DNA of 64,000 bases, from assembly GCA_022478985.1 (NCBI GenBank), contig JAKSZP010010633.1:62001-126000 (forward strand), read 5' to 3'. The notes below the pieces were generated by a model. The model saw only the letters and a program-made list of their open reading frames with translations, had not been told where the DNA came from and did no database searches. A program made the translations under genes and the position numbers. The stretch comes from Massospora cicadina. Its lineage: Eukaryota > Entomophthoromycota > Entomophthoromycetes > Entomophthorales > Entomophthoraceae. This document shows, piece after piece, positions 11,783-23,538 of this stretch. Within the stretch, counting starts at the first letter, position 1; every line of letters begins with the position of its first letter.

Positions 11783-14700
11783 ATGTTGAACATTGCCAGA
11801 CTCAAGGCCTCGCCGTCCCAGGCTAGGAAACTGAGTTTTATACAAAAAATTCTACCCGTGGACATCCTGGCCATCCAGGAGTCCCACTATCCATGAGGTT
11901 CCAAGGACACTTAGAAAATTATGCTCCTCCCTTCCCATTCCTTCTGGTCTGAGCACTGTGGGGTGCTTGTTTAGAAAAACAATTTTTTTAAATTTTTGTT
12001 ATCTGAATCCTTCCTTAATGGCCATATCCTCGCTGTCACAATTTCATGGTCTGATGTGGCACATGCTATCATCAAAATTTATGCCCCAACCTGTGCATGA
12101 AAGCGTCAGGAATTTTTCTCATTGGTCAAATCCCTTATGTTACCTCCTGACCCTTTTGTAGTTGGCGACATGAACTGTTGGTTAAACACATCCACAGACT
12201 GCTGGCCTTCCTCATCTCACGCCCCCCAGGGTCATGTAGAACTTCGCGTTCTAAAGGCCACTCTTGGATTGTATGACGCGCTGCCATGGCAAGCTCTGCT
12301 GGAGAACATGATGCGCCCCCACGTCCACAATGGCCAATTAAGGTCCATGTCCTGCATTGACCATAGCTTTGCGCCAGTGAAATTTCAATCCCATATTTCC
12401 CAATTCCGCACATCAAAAATCGATTTCTCTGATCACCAGCTGATATTGATAACCTACCACTTACCCATCACAGTGGCTAGGGCTCCCCATTGGTGCAAAC
12501 TCCGCCCATCCAAACTCGCGTCACCAGGATTTTCCACATGGGTGGAATCAGCGACTTTGGCAAAAGAGTTTATTACACCATTTTGTGCGGACCCAATTTC
12601 TACATGGTCAGCCTTCAAAGCGGAAACCATCCGCCATGCTCGCCACCTCTCCTACCAATGCTCACGAGCTACATTGGCCATCATCTCGTGATCTCTGGCA
12701 GAGTTGGCACACCTGGAGCCCAACATCCCAGCCATGGGCTACAGCCCTGCTTGGGGACAGAAGTGGGAAGAAGCAGCCGCCCACCTCAACGCGCTTGAAA
12801 GGCAACAAAAACATCAGGTTTGTGTTCAGTACAGGGCCAAACACATTTAAGAGGGTGGCACGTGCTCCACTTATTTTTAAAATTCTTCGCACCACGCCAG
12901 AGCGTGGCCTGCACACAGGTGCAGAGGTCGGATGATTCCATCGTGGATACGCCAGCTGAAGTGGTGATCAAAATATAAAAGTATTACTCTTAGTTGTTCT
13001 GATCTTATCCAATTCAGCTAGCTGAAATGGCGAAATTTCTTAATAGCACTCACATCTGCACCAAGTCCCAATACCCAGAGTTAATGAATTTGATTACTCC
13101 AAATGAACTCTGGTCCACTGTCCGAGGTGCATCAAATCTGAAATGCCCAGGCTATGATGGCATTCCATATGAGTTCTATAAGAAGTACTTCATATATCTA
13201 TCCCCACTGCTGCTTGCCTCCCTTAACCAAAGCCTTCTGGATACGCGCCTTCTACCAGGAGGGCAAGAGGCTTTCACCCTCACACTCTATAAGAAAGGGG
13301 ATAAGCTAGACCTAACCAACTGGCACCCCATTTCTTTAACTAACACGTATACAAAAATTTTAACTATAATTATGGCTAACCGTCTAGGGATTGTAGCCTC
13401 TGCCACCATCTCCCCAGAACAATTCAGCTTCATATCCAGAAGGTCGATTTGGGACAATGTGCACTCTGTGGCTAACGCATGCCAGTCCACAGCCCCTAGG
13501 GCACAAGTATTCTTGGACCAACAGAAGGACTATGATAGAGTAAGCTGGGAATACCTCAGGGCCTGCCTCCACCAATTCCGCTTGCCCCTCGCTTCATCAG
13601 CTGGGTGATGATGCTTATGGAATCTGCAACAATGGCAGTGCTTGGCCCTGGAGTCCTCACGGAAGTAGTCCGCCCTCAAAGGGGCCTACAACAAGGGGAC
13701 CCCCTTAGCCCACTCTTATATAACTTCAGCCTTGACCCACTCCTTTGAAACGTGAATGCCCGCCTCACTGGGATCCATGCACCAGGCCAAGCCCCAGTCA
13801 AGATGATGGCATTTGCAGATGATTGTGTGGTTGGGGTGTCTAATAATCAAGATGCACACGCGCTTATAGCTCTCATCCAGGAGTATTCCCAGGTAAGTAA
13901 TGCTTCACTGAACGCCTCCAAACTTGAAATCATCCTTATTGGTCAGTATCAAACCTTTTGGGCCCAAGCGACCAGTGTCCAGCCCAACCCATCTACTCGC
14001 ACACGTGCTCGCCTTCTCTGCATACCCCACACCGCCCCACTTGTGCTCCCCTTTGTGCCACGCCCTACCATAGGGCCTGTCCGCCATTTGGGCGTGTGGG
14101 TGGAGGCAGGCGGGTATTCCTCAGCAGTAATGGAAAGTCATATTCTAGACAACGTGATGAAGTGCATCGCCTCCCTCAGAGCCCACCCTACTTCCCCTAA
14201 TCCGCAGGGTTGTTTTAGCCAACTCTATGCTCCTCTCCAAAGTCTGGTTTGGAGCCCACGCCATCACCTTATCCCTGAGTTTTTTCAAATCTATATATGC
14301 CCTTCTACAAGGGTGGCTCTGGTCAGGCTGCCCACCGCCAGTGCGGATTGAGGTCATGTTTGGCCCTCGTCATGGTGGCATGGGCCTGCTTGACTTTAAA
14401 AGCCCATGCTGCCAAGATCCTTGGCACCTGGATTGCGTCCATCACCTCCCCTACGATCCCCTCCCTTCACTGGTCCCGCGCGGCCTGCTCCAACTTCTCC
14501 CGCGCCCTGGGCCTTACCAATCCATTGAACCCTCACTCCTTGATGAAATATTTGGCTTCCCACCCATCGGCCGCAGGTCCTCACGGTACTAAACCCCACT
14601 TCAAACGAATCCTCCTCTCCATGCGGAGCACTGAGTGGAGAATCCATATCTGTGGACACACAGTTCAGAGAGGCCGCCCCTCTCCTCAGTTCACACAGGA

Positions 14701-15297
14701 GGTACAGGGGCTACCCATTTAAAATGGCTTGATTACCACACGGCCCCATGTCATATCCAGGGTGGACTACCTGGACATGATGGACATCTCTTATTCCCTT
14801 GAGACCCAGAAGACTATTTGAAAATACGCACACCACCCCTGCTGCTGCCTCATATCCGTTCCCATGTGTGGCGCTGCCTGAGGCGGGTGTACCATATGGC
14901 TGAGTGCTCTAACGCTTTACACTCTTCCTGTGTCATGTGTGGCCAGTATGGAACGCTGTTATACCGCCTGGAGAAGTGCCCTACCTCTAAAGCGATATAG
15001 CGCGAGGTTCAACGTCTGCTTTGCCAGGATCAGGCACATCCCTTCAGTCTGTTTAGGGATATGTTTGCTCTATCCATGATTTCCCCTCTTCCACCCTCCC
15101 TCCGTGCTTTGGTGGTTGCAATCGCCATGTGGAATATCCACACGATTGTCTTGGATGCCATCGCAGGCTCCATCCCCACCCTCCCAGAAGCTGTCCACAG
15201 ATTCCGGTCCCATTTGGTGGACCATTTTCAAGTGTGGATGTTTGGGTACCTCCCACAGCATTGCCGTCAGTTGGTCTCCTCCTGGTTCCCAGTTTGA
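11783..15297 (+). pseudogene. LINE L2 ORF2 (endonuclease + reverse transcriptase), broken
   Basis: The ATG at 11783 opens MLNIARLKASPSQ. Endonuclease marks are DILAIQESHY at about 11860, VVGDMNCWLNTS at 12162, and FSDHQLILIT at about 12427. RT marks are KCPGYDGIPYEFYKKY at about 13142, HPISLTNTYTKIL at 13325, DQQKDYDRVSWEYL at about 13516, QGDPLSPLLYNFSLDP at 13693 and an intact FADD at 13812-13823. The C-terminal zinc finger (CVMCGQYGTLLYRLEKC) lies near 14930-14980. Frameshifts near 12490, 13608 and 13750 and several stops prevent a full product. No RNase H domain is visible after the RT. Confidence 0.8.
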
Positions 15298-15528
15298 ACT
15301 ATTAATTCAGACCCCTTCCTCCACACGTGTTCAATTGTAGTTAAAGCCCCTTTACATGTTCCCCCCTCCTCCCCATAGAGGTGTTCCCGCTGGCAACAGG
15401 AGATAAAATCGCTTCTCTGGGGTGCCTTCCCTGTTACTAAGGTTCGTTTTCTTTTGTATTTACTTTCAAAAGTCCGTCCCCTGGTTGGCCTTCCCAGCAA
15501 TAAATTTAAATTTATTCTTACTAAAGTC

Positions 15529-16199
15529 TCACCATAGTTCTCAAATATGTGAAAGGCATATTGTAAACTAAAACCTCTTTATTGTAGGTGAACTATTCTA
15601 AAAGTTTTATATGTAAACTCTATATTACATTACTTTACCTCTAAAATGTCAATCTATGTAAAGCTATAATCAAATTCTAAACTCATATATAAAGCAAGTC
15701 ATATCTTCAAACTTGGATTTTTTTCTTTTCTAATAATGATAAAGTCTACGCTAATATCACTTCATTGTATTTTTGAAAACTGTGTTAATATATAATTTGA
15801 ACTTATTTATCAAAAATATTTTATATTAGATTTATTAATATATACTGTCTTTAAAGAAAAGCCATATGATACTTGCTTCTGTCTATCATTTTTTAAGGTT
15901 TTATAATGTACTTTTTCCTGCTTTAAAAGCGTCTTTCTTATCAAAAGATTGATAAAAGAATTTATTTTATATATAGTTCATAATAGTACTAATTACCACG
16001 TTATCAATAACACTTACTATATTGTAAAATCCCCCATATTGTATTATAAACTCAAAAAAGATTAGAGTATATACGCTTAGTAAGAAGCTTTAGTCTTTAG
16101 GCACGTCAAGGCTTAGGCGCTACCATCTGGTTTGGCTGGAAAACCCATTGCCTCTAAATGAAAAAGTGGTTAGTCAGCTCACTGACCTTGGCTTGCTTA
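15529..16199. other. AT-rich gene-less stretch
   Basis: About 670 bases, strongly AT-rich, between LINE L2 and the G1 3' LTR. No open frame above a few dozen codons, no recognisable motif and no repeat match within the window. It is probably ancient decayed repeat or intergenic DNA. Confidence 0.4.
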
Positions 16200-16698
16200 A
16201 CATGAGAGGCTGAATTGCTGCTCAGGGGGTCACTCCGAACAAATTAGGCACCAGACAACCATTAGTAACCACAATCATTCTCATTGAGCAAATTAAACCT
16301 CTGATGTTACCCATTGTAGCTTCAATCTCTTTGGCAAACTGTTTGCGCCCATGAAGAACCTCTTGTTAACACTATTAGACATGTTTGTTATACGTTGCTC
16401 TTGGGACTCAATGGAAAAAATCCAACCTCTCACTTGGAAACTTATCTCCTAGATATCCATGTTAGAGAGTGTCTTTGTTCAGATAGAGCAGATTTGAGAC
16501 TGGTTACTGTATTCTGCGTACTGACTAATCTTAGAATGGTTAATGTCAATTAGCTTACTTAAACATGCATAATTCAAATTAAAAGAATAAAACTGAGCTT
16601 TTTGTGGAAAGGTCTTTTCAAGATAAAAAGTGATATATTTTATACTCCAAAGAGATAATTAAAGATAGATAAATATGTAACTATTGTAAAATAGTTTG
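16200..16698 (-). repeat. 3' LTR of gypsy element G1
   Basis: A direct repeat of 23041-23538. Shared blocks include CTGGTTACTGTATTCTGCG followed by TACTGACTAA (16500-16530 and 23337-23367) and CAATTAGCTTACTTAAACAT. The LTR is about 500 bp. Its right edge near 16698 adjoins the end of pol, giving the element minus-strand orientation. The LTRs differ at many positions, so insertion is old. I could not settle the terminal dinucleotides or a flanking 5-bp duplication. Confidence 0.75.
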
Positions 16699-16736
16699 GG
16701 AATTTGAGTTTCAAAATGGGTGATTTTCAAGAATCC

Positions 16737-17437
16737 CTAGTTAGACATCCCATCTGATTGCTGCTTTAAAGCCTCATCCATTTGTACCAATTCCTGTAGC
16801 CATAAGCTCCATATTTCAGTGGTTATCCCTGAACCATATTGTTCAGGGTCCCATTCATCCTTCACCGCTTCTGGGTTGTGGGCCGTTATATCTTCTTCTG
16901 ATATTGTTTTATTACCAAATATGGTAAAATGTTTCACAACTTCAGGTTTTAGCAAGGGAACTCCTACAATGCAGCTTGCTTCATTTTTTGAGTGACTCTC
17001 ACTATTAGATGGTTTCATGATTTTGTAATACTCAGCTTCTTGCACAAATGCACTCATTGGGATAATTTAGTTGATTAATCCTCACGTCATTGGCGTAATG
17101 CAAATTACTTTAGCCCTTGAAGGTATAAAAGGGTTCATTTTTATGCTGGTTTTAGGCGATGATGTTGTCTTCATTAATAATTCCTCTGCTCATTAGGGAA
17201 AAATTATTTGCATGACGTCATTCTATTCTTGTGAAAATTTCTTTGCTTGCCCAAACAATATGAAATGGGCTCATTCTTCCACATTAATGGTGGATTGGTT
17301 GCCTGTAACTCCACCATTTTGGGATTGAAGAAGTCATTTCTATGGTTAATAATGATCAGTTGAACCATTCCTGTCCTTTTTTGTGACACTTCCCTTCCCA
17401 AGACAAAACCTGAGGAATGACTTAAGGTGCCATGCAT
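16737..17437 (-). pseudogene. G1 pol C-terminal tail
   Basis: Two open stretches (17437-17204 and 17057-16737) follow the integrase. The second includes DEWDPEQYGSG, whose spacing and acidic/aromatic mix resembles the tail or chromodomain region of some gypsy integrases, but I cannot assign a domain. The same sequence, diverged, recurs at 25475-26150 in G2, which supports it as a genuine element part. Confidence 0.5.
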
Positions 17438-17600
17438 GTACTCTATTAAACAAAATGTTATATTAGAATCCCAAATGAAAATTCAGTCCTCTCTTTGGTA
17501 AAACAGTAGCAGGCTCAATACAAATGGCTTGTAACTTTTCTGGTTGTGTTCCCTGCAAATGATAGAATAAAACTTGTCTCCTAGGTTGAACTCTGGTTGC

Positions 17601-18426
17601 TTAGTATGTCTTTGGCTCCCGTTGTCTTAGATGAATATACACTTCATTGTTGTTTGAAGCCTCTAATTGAACTCTTATAAGCATGTCAGCTAACTCCTGA
17701 TGATAGCTTCCAGGCAGCAGGTTCTTCCATTCCGCTGAGATGATCAGTGCTAGGAGGGTCAGCAGAGATGCCTCCCACTCATACAAGGCTTTGAAAAGGG
17801 ACATCCCAACCAAATGGTGGTGTCTCAACCAATAAGCCAACAACTTTGAAGGCAGCAACTGATCCCATTTTGACTTGTAATTGAGGGCTATTTTCTTCAA
17901 AACCTCCCATGGTCCCATCTATCACTTGATGCTTCCAAATTGAGGATAAAGTATGGGGTTAGTGAACTGCTGCTTCACTCCCATTAGGTCCATCATTTTT
18001 CTCACCACGTCTGAGATGGAATTCTTCCCATTGTCTTATAGTAAATCTCAAGTGCAACCGTGCCTCATGATAATTTAATTTGCAGGAAGCAAATGGTTGA
18101 GTCCACAGTATATGTCTTGAAAGTGGAGGCCTCAACCCACTTGGTGAAGTATAATCGCTGCTAAGATAAACTTTTATCCACTGGAGGCGGTAGGTAAGGG
18201 CCCCATCACGTCAATTGAGACATTATTAAAGGGCGCTGTGGGGGATCAGCATAAACATGAATTGCTTCTCCAACGGGATGAAACTCACACAAGGTATGCA
18301 CAACTTCAAAACTTGGTGCACTTCGTCTGACATGCACTTCCAGTAGAACCTCTCTTTCAGATATGCCAGCGTTTTTTGAAATCTTCCATGTCCCAGATGC
18401 TTATGAGCCTCCATAACCAAATCCAT
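17601..18426 (-). pseudogene. G1 integrase, broken
   Basis: The N-terminal H2C2 zinc-binding module is clear at 18426-18290 (HKHLGHGRFQKTLAYL... CIPC). The catalytic core follows: SIDVMGPLP around 18215-18190 carries the first Asp, and a DNGKN block near 18030 carries the second. The third acidic residue region reads PQFGSIK near 17935 where PQ-x-G-x-x-E is usual, so the Glu seems lost. The 17918-17601 stretch (LLAYWLRHHHLVGMSLFKAL) is the usual core C-terminal end. Integrase would insert the cDNA; this copy is dead by stops and the missing Glu. Confidence 0.75.
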
Positions 18427-18689
18427 GTGGTTGCTAGGTCAAATATAAGGGTACTACTTTTTTTATATCTTTTTTTGTTTATTTCTATCAACACTCCAGG
18501 TGTCTTTGGAACATCTCCTCAGGACAATTTTAAATTCCTCTGATTAATCCCGCCAGGCCTCTTCTGGTAGCTCAATTAAGTCATAGAGGAAATTTCTCTC
18601 TGGTGCTTACAAGTAAAACAATGGTAATTAGAATAGGCTGTCCACATTGAGGTGATAGTCTTCTGCTCAATCTGTGATTAAAAAGCATA

Positions 18690-18975
18690 TCCTTAGAGGA
18701 GTAAAGACCAACGGGCAAGGGGATCATTGGGATACTTCATGTTTCTTAATCAGCATAAAATGCATGATCTGTGATCAACCTAAAATTAATCATGTACAAA
18801 TAAAGTCTGAAGCATTTGACTACTTTGATCATTGCCAAGCACCCATGCTCAGAAAACGTATATTTCTCCTCTGCTTTAGTGAAAATTTATTAGTAGTTGA
18901 TATGATGATACTCCATCTTCATTTAATTGAGCCAAGATTGAGTCAAATCCCACATCTCTAGCGTCAGTATAGAGG
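18690..18975 (-). pseudogene. G1 RNase H remnant
   Basis: On the minus strand, downstream of RT, fragments matching gypsy RNase H appear: DVGFDSILAQL near 18955, an AEEKYTF-like stretch near 18865, a LITDHAFYAD-like stretch near 18770 and LARWSLLL near 18715. Frames change several times. It sits directly between RT and the integrase zinc module as expected. Function would be removal of the RNA strand during cDNA synthesis. Confidence 0.6.
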
Positions 18976-18987
18976 TAGAATTATTTG

Positions 18988-20054
18988 TTAAATTCTGGAT
19001 AGGTCAAGATTGATGCCTCTACCAATGGTGCCTTTAACTCTGAGAAGACTTACTACTTGCTGTTCCAAGCCCCACTTAAACTTCATTTCTTTGATGAGAA
19101 GGTATGTGAGGGGTCCGCCAAGTCTGCAAAATGGGGGATGAACTGTCAGTAGTATCCCATCTTTTTGAGGAACACTTGGATATTCCCCATGCCCCTTAGT
19201 GGCTTCATAGCCACACTGGCGTTCACCTTCCCATTTTGAAGACTTGATTCTACTAGGGCTAATCAAATGCCCAAATAACTCTAACCGTCTCTTGAGAAAG
19301 GTACACTTGCTCCATTTCAACTTCATATTATATGCGCGCAGCAACATAAAGACCTTTTATAGGTGCTTCAGATGCTTTTAAAGTTTGACTGAATACAGTA
19401 ATGTTATTTAGGTATATCATTATACTCAGTAACTTGAGATTGCCGAAAGTCAGATCCAAGGTGCGCTGGAAATTTAGCAGGGGAGTTGCAGATCCAATTT
19501 AGCACCCTAATGAGCTCAAACAACCCCTGCCTACAAACCATGGCGCACTTCTCCTGAGCTTCTGGAGAGAGATCCATCTACCAGTAGCCGCTGGCCTGAT
19601 CCACTGCCAAAAAGTATTTTAAGCTTTCAAAGTGCTTCAGAGCATCATTTATGCATAGTAGCAGGTACAAGTCCTTCTTTTTATCTCGTTTAAATGGCAG
19701 TAGCCCATGACTTTTCTATAGGTTCCATCCTTTTTGCGCACAAGCAACAAATGAGTTGCTCATAATCTCTTCATTAGTCTAATTAAACCTGCCTCAGCTA
19801 GTTGGTTCAACTCCTTCACAATAACTGCTTTATCTGTTTTGAGCAGCGGTAGGTGTTAAATTTGAATGGTATAGCAGAACTGATATCCATTTTATGGACT
19901 TTGCCCTTGCATAGGCCATAATATTGGAGACGGTATTGAAGATGTCACTAAACTCATCCAGCAGCTCATCAAGCTCCTTCTGCTGTTTAAGGGTGTTAAA
20001 CTTTGGCGATATAGGTAATATACGCTTAGAAGGTTGCACTGGATTTAAGCCCAC
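18988..20054 (-). pseudogene. G1 reverse transcriptase, broken
   Basis: The upstream edge has LDELLDEFSDIFNT (about 19985-19945), typical of the linker before gypsy RT. RT blocks follow: KYFLAVDQASGYW near 19600, LDLTFGNLKLL near 19450, and the catalytic box, which reads YLNNI at 19414-19401 where active enzymes have YLDDI. The thumb and start of RNase H are in 19347-18988 (MKLKWSKCTFLKRRLELFGH). Both catalytic Asp codons being AAT (Asn) means this copy could not polymerise even without the stops. Confidence 0.75.
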
Positions 20055-21282
20055 TGAGCGATGGACAGATGATATGAAGATTGTCTCTTCGTTACAACTT
20101 AATAACTTTTAATAAATATGGAGCAATTTTCCCATCCACATGGCTTATTTAATTTAGTATTAGCATATGCCTTCTGCTCTGTTCTCCATTTTCCTATTAA
20201 TAAACCAACCTTCTTCAATTGTCCCATCTCGTTTAAATATCAGTGACTTTGGTCAATAATGCTCTTTTGGCTTATAATATTCAGTTCCTTCATATTCTCA
20301 TTGGTTCTGGCAGAGTATGGTATTAAAAAATTCCCTATCGTCTTAGTTAAAGGCGATCTACCTAATATTTGTCAAATGGCAATATCACCTTATCATCTTT
20401 AAAGGCTATCCAATTATAACTCTTTCTGACCCAACATTGCCTCATCCCAAGGTTTTCAAATACTTGTACACTATTGATTAGGGTTGGCGGATTCAAGCTA
20501 ATCCGATATAGCTAATCAGGCTTATTGTCCAGTCATATCAGAACCTCAGAAAAAGGTTAACACCCCAAACCAGAGCTCATCAAATTTACTACTGCATGTA
20601 CAGATTCAGTCTCTTGGCAACTGGGAAGTTGTTACAGTGTTACATTTTTTTCCTTTTTTTGACTCCGTTAGGTTAGGTAATGATGTTCCTCAAAACGATA
20701 TTCATCTCTATAGAATAGGTTGTGTCATAGAACCCTGGTCATACTCTGAGTTCTTGCTCATGGATCTCATTGCAGCTGTATACTTCCAAAAATGGTATCA
20801 GTCATTATCTTCACACTAATTGATAGGGTCATCCTGTAATGATTCCCTGGTCCAAGGTCTATAGTTTCCCTAGTGCTAGTCAGAATCCATTCTTCCGCAC
20901 TAACAGAAATTAGTAACTGCTTTACACTTTTTCAGTCAAGGTGTAGCGTATGGGTTAGATATATTGATCCGCTTCTAACAAGCATATGTTTTGATTATGT
21001 TGTTTGACATCCTCGCCCTTAGATACCATCAGAAGTTGGTAACAAAAAATGCTCACTGTTTTTGTGGTTAAATCAATCTTCGCTCCAAACTCCAAGATAA
21101 ACTGTGTTCCAACCAAGAAGTCATAATGGTCATTTTTATAACCACTTCCAGTGTCATCAGGACCACAGCCAAAGCATACGGGTAATGCTGAATATGCTCC
21201 TAGAGTGCGGGTAATGTCTGGTCATGAGGCGCAATACTTCACATTGTATTCGATATTGGCAATGAACTTAAGATTTTTCATG

Positions 21283-21345
21283 AGTTTTAATGAGATAATG
21301 TTGACTGGAGCCCCGGTGTCCAGTACTGCCAAGAAGCGCACCTTC
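21283..21345 (-). pseudogene. G1 aspartic protease motif
   Basis: The minus strand encodes FLAVLDTGAPVNIIS, a retropepsin active-site block with the catalytic DTG (codons about 21322-21313). The rest of the domain extends leftwards toward about 20550 but is interrupted. It corresponds to VDTGAPVNIVS in G5 at 63266. The protease would cleave the Gag-Pol precursor. Confidence 0.75.
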
Positions 21346-21559
21346 TGGATAATTGCTTTGATTTTTGTTATGCTTTGCTGAAAGGGTTTTCAGTGTTTTT
21401 TACACTGGTATCAGATCTCTCAAACTGTCTAGAGCAGAAGCGCTCGTGGTAACTTTGACAGTACCTTCGCCATCTGGTGCCAAGTTCTTGAAGGTAGCTA
21501 TTACTAACTGCCCTCCTTCCTCATCTGAAATGATGACCCGTGTAGGCTAATTTGCTTGC

Positions 21560-23000
21560 GCTTGTTTAGGTATCACTCAATTTGGACCCATCAGTGCTTT
21601 GAACTCTTAATCTACTAGACACAGACACTATGCTAGGTGACCTAACATGTGGTATCCCGCACTAGCCAAATTGTTCTTTGTGATTGTCTTCACCTTCATT
21701 GTAGTGATACACCCACTTATCAGCGTTGTGGGTATACTCTTTAGGGGGTTTCATCTTCAGTGGAAAGTAAAGACAAGATTGATAAAAGTGCTCAGGTTAA
21801 TGACAATTTTATTGCAGGTTAGCTCTTGACGAGGCAAGCGCTCAAGTAGATTAGAACTCTTTTCCTTCAGTTTGTCGCCCTTAATGATAGCAACATAGAA
21901 AGCCTTAGTCTCTCATTGAGTAGTGTTATTGGTCCCATGTCCTTTTATTCGGCTTTATTTGTTTCTTGTAAATTGATTAACACTTCATTAAACATTTTAG
22001 GGACGTTGCGCTATCAACCGCTTGAGTCATATGCACTTTTAAGTTAGAATTCATCTTCAACGAACTCAACAAAACGGTTTTCACATTACACTAATACATA
22101 GTTCATGTAGTCCTCAATTGTTAAACCTTGGGATAGTAGAAAGAGGTATAATTGTTACCAACTCAATCTTTCCCATTATCATCAAAGGGAACTTCTTTTT
22201 CATATTTTGGGACTTCTTGTTCACTAACAACTCTGAAAGTAGAAGAATCTTTACCTCATTCCAAGTTAGTCCATGTTGGAGGATATGCTAAGGATCTCCT
22301 GAGCCTTGTGTTTCATACACCCTTACATGTGGTGAGCCTTCTGTCTTCACTAGAGCCATCCATGTTGTATTCATACATCTGATGGAAACCCACAATTGTT
22401 TCTTCTCCAGGTGTGTACATGGTCTTAAAGAACATTTTAGATTTAAAAAATTTCATCAGAGTCAGCGTGCCCATGGTTGGCTGAGTAGTAGTTCTGACTA
22501 GTTGTAGTATAATCTGCTGCGCATCCCATATAGATGCCTATAATTAGGATAAATGTTGAGTATAGATAGATTCTGGTATAGTACACATATTTTCCTTCAA
22601 ATCTTCGATACTCTTTTCTGTGAAAAACAGCATGTTGTCGTGCCTTTCAAGTGCTATCCATACTCATTCAAAGTAGTGATGGTTTCTCCCTTGTCTTTTT
22701 AGGAACATGAATCATTCATCTATATTCTTTATAGTAGATTCCAGTTTTATAATAGATGATGGTCCTCTCACAATAGGTATTGAGTCAATTTGTGCTCCTC
22801 TGGCGGTCTCCTTGATATTTTCAAGATCGTTGCTTAGATAATTAACTTCTAATTCCATGGTATGGAGCTTTGTAGGATTTCATTCTCCTCCCTCACCATG
22901 AGCTCAGAGAAATTCTCTCCAAAATATTTGCATATGTAAATCGTTGAACTCCTCATAAGTGCTCTCTGATCGTCACTAGGGCCTGATGATGCCACTGCTG
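21560..23000 (-). pseudogene. G1 gag remnant
   Basis: The stretch between the primer-binding-like site and the protease, where gag must lie. A possible start is the ATG at about 23007 (MLITAVASSGPSDDQRAL). A GHLA-plus-Cys remnant near 21630 may be what is left of a CCHC knuckle. The frame is too broken for domain boundaries. The call rests mainly on position and on resemblance in layout to G5 gag. Confidence 0.5.
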
Positions 23001-23040
23001 TAATGAGCATCACATTCTACTCTCTAATATCAGATCATCT

Positions 23041-23538
23041 AACATGAGAGGCCAACTTGCTACTAAGGGGCTCTACTCCGCACAGATTAGGCAACAGATG
23101 CCCTTCGCTAAGATCACAATCATAAACATAGAACAAAAGCTCCACTGATGCTACTCTTTGTAATTTTGTTCTCTTTGGTAAAATGGTTGCTCCCATGGCA
23201 AATCTCTTATTGACACTTTAAAAAATTTTGAAGTATGTCGGCCCATGAGACTTAATGGAAGCCAATCCATCCTGTCCCTTTTCAACTCAGCTCCAAGGAA
23301 TCTGCAACAAAGAGTGTGCTTGTTCAAACAGAGCAGATCTCATACTGGTTACTGTATTCTGCGTACTGACTAAACCCAGAATGGTTAATGGCAATTAGCT
23401 TACTTAAACATGCATAAGTGAAACAAAGATTAAAACTGATATTCAGTGGAAAGGCTTAATGAAGATAAATGTAAGTACCTTATGCTCTAAAGTGATAATT
23501 TAAGTTAGTAAAATGAATATAATATTAAAAAATAGTTT
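23041..23538 (-). repeat. LTR shared by gypsy elements G1 (as 5' LTR) and G2 (as 3' LTR)
   Basis: A direct repeat of the 16200-16698 LTR. Its left side adjoins the G1 primer-binding-like site and gag, so it is the G1 5' LTR. Its right side, once element A2 (23539-25456) is removed, runs into sequence homologous to the pol 3' end of G1 (25475 onwards), so it is equally the 3' LTR of G2. This makes an LTR-G1-LTR-G2 chain. Confidence 0.7.

Larger units (their letters stand above)
10248..15516 (+). mobile_element. LINE L2, full-length, degenerate
   Basis: A full-length LINE of 5.27 kb with a perfect 12-bp target-site duplication CTTACTAAAGTC at 10236-10247 and 15517-15528. The 5' UTR is about 94 bp and starts AGCTTTTCTCTCTCG. 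The 3' tail is GTCCGTCCCCTGGTTGGCC followed by an A/T-rich end with an AATAAA. ORF1 and ORF2 follow in order. It is intermediate in decay between L1 and L3 and belongs to the same subfamily. It is inserted in AT-rich DNA without recognisable genes. Confidence 0.9.
16699..23040 (-). mobile_element. Ty3/gypsy retrotransposon G1, internal region, degenerate
   Basis: Internal region of a minus-strand gypsy element lying between two direct LTRs (23041-23538 and 16200-16698). Reading from right to left the order is primer-binding-like site, gag, protease, RT, RNase H, integrase, C-terminal tail. This RT-RNase H-integrase order is the Ty3/gypsy one, not copia. A site resembling TGGTATCAGAGC (9 of 12; TGATATTAGAGA on the minus strand, 23021-23032) could be the initiator-Met tRNA primer site. 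All frames are broken. Confidence 0.85.
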
